Shown here: piece by piece, positions 58,479 through 64,000 of the stretch
Numbering within the stretch: the stretch's first letter is position 1
Layout of the letters: every line of letters begins with the position of its first letter
Assembly (NCBI RefSeq): GCF_042653925.1
Contig: NZ_JBHSFQ010000027.1
Span: 1-64,000, forward strand
DNA length: 64,000 nucleotides
Direction of reading: 5' to 3'
Source: Nocardiopsis_B mangrovi
GTDB lineage: Bacteria; Actinomycetota; Actinomycetes; Streptosporangiales; Streptosporangiaceae
The notes under the pieces: generated by a model
Told to the model about the DNA's origin: nothing
Seen by the model: the letters and a program-made list of their open reading frames with translations, nothing else
Databases searched by the model: none
Program-made: the position numbers and the translations under genes

Positions 58479-58899
58479 CGCTCTCCTCGGGGCGGAAGTC
58501 GGGAATGGGGCCGAACCCCGGCAGGTCGGTGAAGGTCGTCCGGACGGCCATGCCGATGGCGACCTCGCCGGGCGGGCAGCCGCGGACCCGGCCGAAGGCG
58601 CGCAGGCCGGGCTGCTCGGCCAACTCCACCCAGGCGGCGGCGTAGGGGACCTGGTCGGCGAACCCGGGGGCGAACGGGCGGTGCACGACCGTGTAGGTGA
58701 CGACGTGCCCGCGACCGGAGACGGGTTCGAAGCCGAGGACGGTCCCGCGGCAGAACGGGCAGACGGACTCGGGGAAGTGAACGAAGCGCCGGCACGCCGC
58801 GCACCGCTGGATGGCGAGCACGCCCTGCCTGCACGCCGACCAGTACGGCGCGGTCAATGGAGTGGGGACCGGGAGAAGGCGGTCTCCAGAGCCGTCCAT
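58471..58899 (-). CDS. DUF35 family Zn-ribbon OB-fold protein
   Basis: 142 residues. The N-terminal rubredoxin-like zinc ribbon has Cys33, Cys36, Cys47 and Cys50 (CAAC...CPFC), followed by the OB fold (GRGHVVTYTVVHRPF). DUF35 proteins normally bind to thiolases or aldolases and channel acyl-CoA intermediates (for example with SCP2-type thiolases in steroid side-chain loss). No thiolase is adjacent here. ATG 58899 has GAGGAGG about 9 bases upstream. The promoter region contains an ACCAAGCA-type operator half-site (58939-58956) shared with the 7-10 kb catabolic cluster. Confidence 0.87.
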   Translation of the reverse strand: MDGSGDRLLPVPTPLTAPYWSACRQGVLAIQRCAACRRFVHFPESVCPFCRGTVLGFEPVSGRGHVVTYTVVHRPFAPGFADQVPYAAAWVELAEQPGLRAFGRVRGCPPGEVAIGMAVRTTFTDLPGFGPIPDFRPEESDG

Positions 58900-59421
58900 A
58901 CGCCCGACCTCCTCGAATGGGCGTCGGTATTTTTGCCAAACTAGCGTATGCTTGGTTATTGGACAAGGATCCGTCGGCCGCCCGCGGCGACGACCGCCGA
59001 CGCGCGGGCGACAGGGGGTGAACAGTGACCTCGACAACAGGTGCGGGCCGGGCGCGGATGGTCACCCGCCCGGTTCGCGGCGGGGCGCCCCGCCGCCCGC
59101 GCTCGTCGGCGAGCCGCCACGGCCGCCACCGGTGCGGCGCCACGCCCGTGCCGACCGTGCGCGCGGGGCGGGGGCGGCAGGCCCCGATCCGCGACGACCG
59201 CCCGTCCCCGGGCCCCGCCCGGTACCAGGTCCGGGGCCGGGGTCGGGGCCGGTCACGGCATGCCCGCGACCGGGGGACCACGGCGGGGGACCATACCGCC
59301 AGCGGAAGCGCGGACCGTGCGCCGGCAGCCGTGCGCGCCGGCGGTGTCCCCGGAGTGGCGCCCATGGCGACCGCCGTACGGAGGACGGTACCCTCGGCCG
59401 CGGTACCGGGGGGCGGCGCGG
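58900..59421. other. Divergent intergenic region between DUF35 and SDR genes
   Basis: 522 bases. The first 80 bases hold the DUF35 promoter, an AT-rich GTATTTTTGCC stretch and the operator. From about 59000 the DNA is GC-rich; translations in any frame lack recognisable domains. Confidence 0.45.
58939..58956. promoter_or_regulatory. Third, weaker copy of the ACCAAGCA-type operator
   Basis: AACTAGCG-TA-TGCTTGGT. The right half equals the perfect site at 9846-9853, and the left half matches at 5 of 8 positions and shares CTAGC with the 7163 site. It lies 40 bases upstream of the DUF35 start codon. Confidence 0.4.
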
Positions 59422-60201
59422 ATGGCCGATAGCTCCCACCCCCGGCCCCTGCCGGACCGATCCGGCGGGCTCGCGGGGCGCACGGCCCTCGTCACCGGCG
59501 GGGCCGGGGGGATCGGCCGGGCCGTCTGCGCGGAGCTGGCGGGCAAGGGCGCGGCGGTCGTCGTCGCCGACCGCGACCCCGATTCCGCCCGAACCGCCGA
59601 AGCGGTGCCCGGCGGCCGGCTCCTGGCCGTCGACCTCGACGACCCCGGCGGCGTGGAGGCCGGGATCGAGCGGCTGCGCGCGATCGCACCCCGCGTGGAC
59701 GTCCTCGTGCACTGCGCGGGGATCGCCGTCGTCGCGCCCTTCGCCGCGAGCGATCCCGCCGACTGGGACCGCATGTGGCGGGTGAACGTGCGCGCCCCCA
59801 TGCGCATCACCCAGGCCCTGCTCCCCGCGATGACGGAGAGCGGATTCGGCCGGCTGGTGTTCATCTCCTCCGACGGCGCACGCGCCGGGTCCGCCGGCGA
59901 GGCCGCCTACACCGCGACCAAGGCCGCCCTGCTGGGGCTGGCCAAGACCCTCGCCCGCGAGACCGCCGCGGCCGGCGTCACCAGCAACGCGGTCTGTCCC
60001 GGCCCCACCGACACCCCGATGCTGCGCGCCGTCGCCGACGCCCACCCCGGCCTGGTCGCGGAACTCGCGCGGCGGATACCCGCCCGCCGCCTCGGAACCC
60101 CCGATGACGTCGCCGCCGCCGTGGGATTCCTGTGCACCCCGGCCGCCGGCTACATCACCGGCCAGACGCTCTCGGTCAGCGGGGGGATCACCATGCAGTG
60201 A
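59422..60201 (+). CDS. Short-chain dehydrogenase/reductase (SDR)
   Basis: 259 residues of the classical SDR type. The cofactor motif is TGGAGGIG at residues 25-32, the structural motif HCAGIAVVAP (NAG-like), the catalytic Ser in LVFISSDGAR, and Tyr/Lys in AAYTATKAAL near residues 169/173. The C-terminus YITGQTLSVSGGITMQ is typical of FabG-like enzymes. NAD or NADP preference cannot be settled; ADRDP after the second strand suggests NAD. ATG 59422 has a GGGGGGCGG upstream. It is transcribed alone, in a region of acyl-CoA enzymes. Confidence 0.9.
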   Translation: MADSSHPRPLPDRSGGLAGRTALVTGGAGGIGRAVCAELAGKGAAVVVADRDPDSARTAEAVPGGRLLAVDLDDPGGVEAGIERLRAIAPRVDVLVHCAGIAVVAPFAASDPADWDRMWRVNVRAPMRITQALLPAMTESGFGRLVFISSDGARAGSAGEAAYTATKAALLGLAKTLARETAAAGVTSNAVCPGPTDTPMLRAVADAHPGLVAELARRIPARRLGTPDDVAAAVGFLCTPAAGYITGQTLSVSGGITMQ

Positions 60202-60237
60202 ACGCGCTCCCGGAGCACCGCGCGCCGCGGCGGGGAG

Positions 60238-61434
60238 CTAGCCGAGGCAGTCGTAGACCGCCTTGAGCAGCCGCAGCGAGCGGAGGCCGCCCGACAGTTC
60301 GGTCCCCGTCCTGTTCATCACGTAGCCCAGGGAGACGCCGTGCTCGACGTCGGCCAGCCCGATGGACCCGCCCGACCCGGTGTGGCCGAAGGCGCTCCGC
60401 CAGGCCGCGCGCGGCACCGCGAAGACCAGGGAGGGGCGCATGAACCCCAGGCCGAAGGAGCTGTCCAGGAGCAGCACCCGGTCGGGGCCGGTGACGCGCG
60501 GGGTCAGGGCGCCGTGCAGGGTCGCGGGGGCGATGATCCGGCCCGCGAGCAGGTCGCGGTAGAAGCCGGCCAGCGCCGGCGCGGTGGTGACGACGCCCGC
60601 TGCGGGCCAGCCCGCCGCCAGCACGTCCCGGTTGTTGAACCGGCCCGGGACGCCGGACATGTCGGGGTTGGCGAAGGTGCGGGAGAGCAGGCTGTCGGGG
60701 TCCTGGGCGGCGCGCGCCATCCGGGAGACGGCGTCGTCGCCGGTCGGCGGGGCTCCCGAGCCGGTGCGGCGCGCGCGTGCGCCGGCCGGGCCCGCCGTCA
60801 GCCGGGCGGTGCGGTCGAGCACGTCTCCGGGGGCGCCGACCCACAGGTCCAGGCCCAGCGGACCCGCGATCTCGTCGGCGACGTACGCGCCCACCGTCCG
60901 GCCGTCCAGCCGCCGCACGATCTCCCCGGCCAGCCAGCCGAAGGTGAAGGAGTGGTAGCCGTGGCCGGTCCCCGGCTCCCACCGCGGGCGCTGCGCCGCG
61001 AGGAGCGCGGCCATGGCCGCGGGGTCGGCGGCCTCGGCGGCGGCGACCGTGCGGTCGAACGTGGGCAGCCCGGCCTGATGGGAGAGCAGGTGCTCGCCGG
61101 TGACCGCGCCCTTGCCCGCGGCGGCGAACTCCGGCCACCACGACGCCACCGGGGCGGTGAGGTCGTGGCCGCCGCGCTCGGCCACGCGCAGGGCCGACGC
61201 CGCGGTCAGCGCCTTGGTGCAGGAGAACGCGAAGCAGGGGGTGTCGTGCTCCCACGGGCGGTCGGTGGTGTGGTCGGCGGTACCGCCCCACAGGTCCACG
61301 ACCGGCTCGTCGCCGATGTAGACGGCGAGCGCCGCCCCGGTCTCCAGCCCGCGGGTGAAGTTGTGCTCGAAGACCCTGCGCACGCGCTCGAAGCCGGGCG
61401 CGCAGTCCCCGTGGACCTCGGAGTGCGCGGTCAT
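60238..61434 (-). CDS. Serine hydrolase, class C beta-lactamase / esterase EstB family
   Basis: 398 residues, no signal peptide, so cytoplasmic. The SxxK motif is Ser71-Cys-Thr-Lys74 (FSCTKAL), the second motif Tyr-x-Ser in HGYHSFTFGW, and the third motif HTGSGG near residue 370. Such proteins are usually esterases or D-amino-acid amidases rather than true beta-lactamases. The gene stands alone between the SDR (convergent) and the cyclase-family gene (divergent). Confidence 0.87.
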   Translation of the reverse strand: MTAHSEVHGDCAPGFERVRRVFEHNFTRGLETGAALAVYIGDEPVVDLWGGTADHTTDRPWEHDTPCFAFSCTKALTAASALRVAERGGHDLTAPVASWWPEFAAAGKGAVTGEHLLSHQAGLPTFDRTVAAAEAADPAAMAALLAAQRPRWEPGTGHGYHSFTFGWLAGEIVRRLDGRTVGAYVADEIAGPLGLDLWVGAPGDVLDRTARLTAGPAGARARRTGSGAPPTGDDAVSRMARAAQDPDSLLSRTFANPDMSGVPGRFNNRDVLAAGWPAAGVVTTAPALAGFYRDLLAGRIIAPATLHGALTPRVTGPDRVLLLDSSFGLGFMRPSLVFAVPRAAWRSAFGHTGSGGSIGLADVEHGVSLGYVMNRTGTELSGGLRSLRLLKAVYDCLG

Positions 61435-61960
61435 GCTCGCCCCCTACCCGCATCGGACCGGTCCGCGACCGGCCCATGGCCGTCTCCCCGGATGCTTTCA
61501 GACTCCCGGGCGCCGCGCGATCACGGGGCCGCCCGATCCCGGCGGCACGCCGGGGGCGGCGGGGCGGTAGAGGCGATGACCCCACGGGTAGCGCCGCGAC
61601 CACCGCCCGGTGCCGGCCGGCGCGGCGGTCCGGCGGGCGGCCTACCGGGCCGCACCGCCGCCCCCGTACCGCGGCGGCACCCGCGCGCCCTTCGCCGCAC
61701 GGCCGGAGGCCCGGTGTCCCGGCCCCCGGTGTTGGGGGCGGGCAGGAGGCCGTGGCGGTCGGCGGTATCCGAGGGCCGATGGCGCAGGGGTGCGAGTAAC
61801 CAGGCGGGGGCGTTCGGTGTGGCCGGGTGGAGGGGTTCTTTGCGGGGGCCCGTTGCCCGTGGCGGTCCGCCGGCGGGCGCGGCTCCGCTGGGAGCGCGTG
61901 CCGCCGGCCGTGCGTCCGGGGCTTCGGCCGCCGATGTCCACGATCGTTGGGAGGCGACGC
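61435..61960. other. Divergent intergenic region before the cyclase gene
   Basis: 526 GC-rich bases with no supported gene. It contains the promoters of the serine hydrolase and the cyclase-family gene. I see no palindrome comparable to the shared operator. Confidence 0.45.
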
Positions 61961-62905
61961 ATGCCGGCACCGTCGGACAACTGGGGGCGGTGGGGGGAGG
62001 GCGACCAGGTCGGTACGCTCAACCTGCTCGGACCATCGGAGGTGCTCGCCGGCCTCGCCGCCGCGCGTGACGGGCGGGTGCTCAGCCTCGCCCTGCCGAT
62101 CAAGGGGGCGACGTCGGGCGGGGCCGCGGCCGCCGTCCCGCACGTGCGCGGGCGGCCCCTGCCGCAGCACTACATGGCCATCGACGGCGCCGATTACGCG
62201 GCCGGCACGCGGCCGGTGGGCGCGGGGCTGCGAGTCGCCGACGACGCCGTCGTCGTCTCACCGCACGGCACCACCACCCACATGGACGCGCTGTGCCACA
62301 TGTGGGCGGGGGAGCGCCTGTACAACGGGCACCCCGCCGATCGCGTGCGCAGCTACGGGGCCGGCCGGCTCGGGATCGAGCACGCCGCAGCCCGGGGGGT
62401 GGTGGCCCGGGGGGTGCTCTTCGACGTAGCCGCCCACCGCGGGGTCGACCACCTGGGCCCGCTGGACCGCATCGGTGCCGCCGAACTCGCCGCCATCGCC
62501 GATTCCCAGGGGTCCTCCCTGCGTCCCGGCGACGCCGCCGTGGTGCGCACCGGATGGCCGCGCGTGTGGGACCCGCGCGACCCAGGCCGCTACCAGGGCG
62601 CGCAGCCGGGCCTGGCGGCCGACGCCGGGCGCTGGCTGGCCGCCCGCGACCCCTCACTGGTCGCGGCCGACAACGCCGCCGTCCAGGGGCTGGACGGCGA
62701 CGGCCGCTCCACGGAGGACCTGGACGACGACGTGCACCTGACCCTCCTGTGGCGGCACGGCGTCCACCTCGCGGAGATGCTGTGGCTGGAGGACCTGAGC
62801 AGCGCGGTCGCCGCCCGCGGACGGCCCGACTTCCTCTTCATCGCGCTCCCCCTGCCCGTCCAGGGCGGGACGGGCAGCCCCGTCAACCCCGTCGCCGTTC
62901 TGTGA
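61961..62905 (+). CDS. Cyclase family protein (kynurenine formamidase-like metal hydrolase)
   Basis: 314 residues of the cyclase/KynB superfamily. Metal and catalytic residues are His102, His107, Asp109 and His113 in PHGTTTHMDALCH. The family start SDNWGRWGEGDQVGTLNLL is characteristic of the long actinobacterial and proteobacterial subgroup. Family members hydrolyse amides or lactones (for example N-formylkynurenine, isatin). ATG 61961 is preferred to ATG 61934 because GGGAGGCG is five bases upstream. It could hydrolyse a cyclic or amide intermediate in the surrounding carboxylate pathway. Confidence 0.87.
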   Translation: MPAPSDNWGRWGEGDQVGTLNLLGPSEVLAGLAAARDGRVLSLALPIKGATSGGAAAAVPHVRGRPLPQHYMAIDGADYAAGTRPVGAGLRVADDAVVVSPHGTTTHMDALCHMWAGERLYNGHPADRVRSYGAGRLGIEHAAARGVVARGVLFDVAAHRGVDHLGPLDRIGAAELAAIADSQGSSLRPGDAAVVRTGWPRVWDPRDPGRYQGAQPGLAADAGRWLAARDPSLVAADNAAVQGLDGDGRSTEDLDDDVHLTLLWRHGVHLAEMLWLEDLSSAVAARGRPDFLFIALPLPVQGGTGSPVNPVAVL

Positions 62906-62908
62906 GCC

Positions 62909-62940
62909 GCGGGCGCCTCCGGCCCTTTCGGGGCGCCCGC
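62909..62940. terminator. Terminator of the cyclase-family gene
   Basis: GCGGGCGCC (62909-62917) pairs with GGCGCCCGC (62932-62940), with an inner CCG/CGG pair and a CCTTT-containing loop. It starts four bases after the stop. Confidence 0.75.
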
Positions 62941-63181
62941 AGAGGCGCATCGTGAGTGTCCGATTACGAAATGCGTCTGGTGTGATTGCTTATGTGCCGT
63001 TTATTCTGGCAGCTCAGATCGGCGTCAAACCCCCGGGTCGCCGTCTAATCGAGACATTTCGGTTATCTGATGTGACCGTACGCGTGACCTACCGACCGTT
63101 AACTCGTTCCGACGCCGTACTTCACCTCACCACCGCAGCGGGCTTCGCCCCCGAGATCCGCCGCGGTGGGCATCCCCCGCT

Positions 63182-63219
63182 GTCGGTCCCAGGAGCTGTC
63201 CCCCGCTCCTGGGGCCGAC
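63182..63219. terminator. Long hairpin with 15-bp stem
   Basis: GTCGGTCCCAGGAGC with GCTCCTGGGGCCGAC, one mismatch, 8-base loop, followed on the plus strand by GTGTTTCT. Together with CCACCGC...GCGGTGG around 63130-63169 it makes the region highly structured. Probably the bidirectional terminator of the convergent pair. Confidence 0.65.
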
Positions 63220-63300
63220 GTGTTTCTCCGGGCGTGCGCCGGGTCCCGGCCGGTGCGCCGTCCACGCGCCCGCCCCTGCCGCACCGGCGAACACGCGGCT

Positions 63301-64000
63301 TCACGTTCCCCGGCGCTCCTCGCCCGGGTACCCGCCTCCCCCGTGGGCGGCGTCGAGGGCCGCGTAGTCCGGTGCCGCGCCCGCGCGCGGGACGGTGTCG
63401 GTGAACACCACCCTCCGGGGCTTCTTGTACGACGCGATGACGGTGGCGACGTGCTCGATGAGCTCCCGCTCCGTCGCCGTCCCGCCCGGCGTACGGGAGA
63501 CGACCGCCAGCACGCTCTGCGTCCACACGGGGTCGGGGACCCCGATCACGGCGGCGTCGGCGACCCCCGGGTGCTCCTTGAGCGCCCGCTCCACCTCGGC
63601 GGGGTAGATGTTCTCGTTCCCCGACTTGATCATGTGCAGCCGCGGCCCGATGAACGCCAGGGTGCCGTCGTCCTCGCGGCGGCCCAGGTCGCCCGTGCGG
63701 TACCACCCGCCGGCGAACGCCCGCGCGTCGAGGCCGGGGCGGCGGTGGTAGCCGCTGAACACGGTGCGCCCGCGTACGGCGATCTCGCCCGTTGCGCCCG
63801 GCGCCACCTCCGCGCCGTCGGGGCCGAGGATGCGCACCTGGACGAAGGGGGAGGGGCGTCCGGCGCCCCCCGCCCCGTCCGGTGCCAGGGCGAGGAAGGT
63901 GAGCATGCCGCCCACCTGGGTCTGGCCGTAGCCGCCCATGCCCGACGCGTTCCAGGGGTCGGTGCCCACGCTCACCTGCGCGTCCCATTCCGGGGAGTGG
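63301..64000 (-). CDS. AMP-dependent acyl-CoA ligase, C-terminal part (5' end beyond window)
   Basis: At least 233 residues, with the N-terminal part lost at the right edge. The frame enters with HSPEWDAQVSVGTDPWN and shows the ANL A5 region GGYGQTQVGGML, then GEIAVRGRTVFSGYHRRP, the A7 motif WYRTGDLGRREDDGTLAFIGP, A8 SGNENIYPAEVERALKEHPGV and VIASYKKPRRVVFTDTVPR. The A10 Lys expected near the end is replaced or shifted: the usual PRxxxGKxxR is read here as PRAGAAPDYAAL, without the catalytic Lys. If the reading is right, the adenylation half-reaction may be impaired. The true C-terminus is TGA-ended at 63301. Confidence 0.85.
   Translation of the reverse strand, partial: HSPEWDAQVSVGTDPWNASGMGGYGQTQVGGMLTFLALAPDGAGGAGRPSPFVQVRILGPDGAEVAPGATGEIAVRGRTVFSGYHRRPGLDARAFAGGWYRTGDLGRREDDGTLAFIGPRLHMIKSGNENIYPAEVERALKEHPGVADAAVIGVPDPVWTQSVLAVVSRTPGGTATERELIEHVATVIASYKKPRRVVFTDTVPRAGAAPDYAALDAAHGGGGYPGEERRGT

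Larger units (their letters stand above)
62906..63300. other. Convergent intergenic region with several hairpins
   Basis: 395 bases between the convergent cyclase and AMP-ligase genes. The first part holds a terminator, 62950-63110 is unusually AT-rich (CGATTACGAAATGCG, GCTTATGTGCCGTTTATT), and the last part is strongly structured (63130-63219). No gene is supported, although a 150-codon plus frame spans it. Confidence 0.5.

Noticed and set aside
1..64000. tRNA, rRNA, insertion sequences and prophage
   Set aside because: I saw no tRNA-like or rRNA-like sequence, no transposase and no integrase or phage gene in the window.

Overview
The window looks like chromosomal DNA of a filamentous high-GC actinobacterium. 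Third codon positions are almost all G or C. GTG starts, TAnnnT-type leaderless promoters, a PucR regulator, a DUF4081-type GNAT protein, a conservon-type GTPase, SecA2 and an anti-sigma ATPase all fit Streptomyces, Nocardiopsis and relatives. A Nocardiopsaceae-like host is my guess; the sequence alone does not name a species. One run of Ns (19768-19866) marks an unclosed assembly gap inside a tandem repeat.

Layout. 1-4.8 kb: the end of an unrecognised gene, a secreted M23 peptidase, a secreted tripeptidyl-aminopeptidase-like hydrolase, a GNAT protein, and a low-GC two-gene module (nucleotidyltransferase-like plus membrane protein). 5-9.9 kb: a catabolic set on the minus strand (aldehyde dehydrogenase, alcohol dehydrogenase, alpha/beta hydrolase, LLM flavin monooxygenase) with two copies of one palindromic operator; a third, weaker copy lies at 58.9 kb. 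10-17.6 kb: acetate kinase and a complete peptide-type ABC importer with fused ATPases. 17.6-21 kb: a CooC-like metal-insertion ATPase behind a Zur/Fur-like palindrome, an anti-sigma ATPase, and a 128-bp tandem repeat array that forms the 3' end of a truncated AMP-binding gene. 21.4-28.1 kb: two paralogous STAND/LuxR regulators and hisS.

28.9-39.6 kb: a PucR regulator, then on the opposite strand a compact toxin locus (membrane protein, Flp-pilin-headed polymorphic toxin, probable immunity protein), then an NCS2 uracil/xanthine permease with a three-subunit molybdenum hydroxylase and a CoxG-like protein. 40-47 kb: a lone CvnD-type GTPase, GlpD, SecA2, and a two-component pair. 47.7-53 kb: HyuA, HyuB and a barbiturase/cyanuric acid hydrolase-family enzyme. 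Together with the permease and molybdenum hydroxylase these could form a split oxidative pyrimidine (uracil to barbiturate) or other cyclic-amide catabolic system. 53.5-64 kb: a carboxylate/acyl-CoA catabolic region (ADP-forming acyl-CoA synthetase, two AMP-forming ligases, DUF35, VOC protein, SDR, serine hydrolase, cyclase-family hydrolase).

The item most worth attention is the toxin at 31303-32784. It has a prepilin-peptidase-type N-terminus of the Flp/Tad kind, a long acidic linker and a C-terminal domain that looks like a polymorphic toxin, with a small candidate immunity gene directly behind it. No functional statement here was tested by database search; family names come from recognised motifs and gene order.
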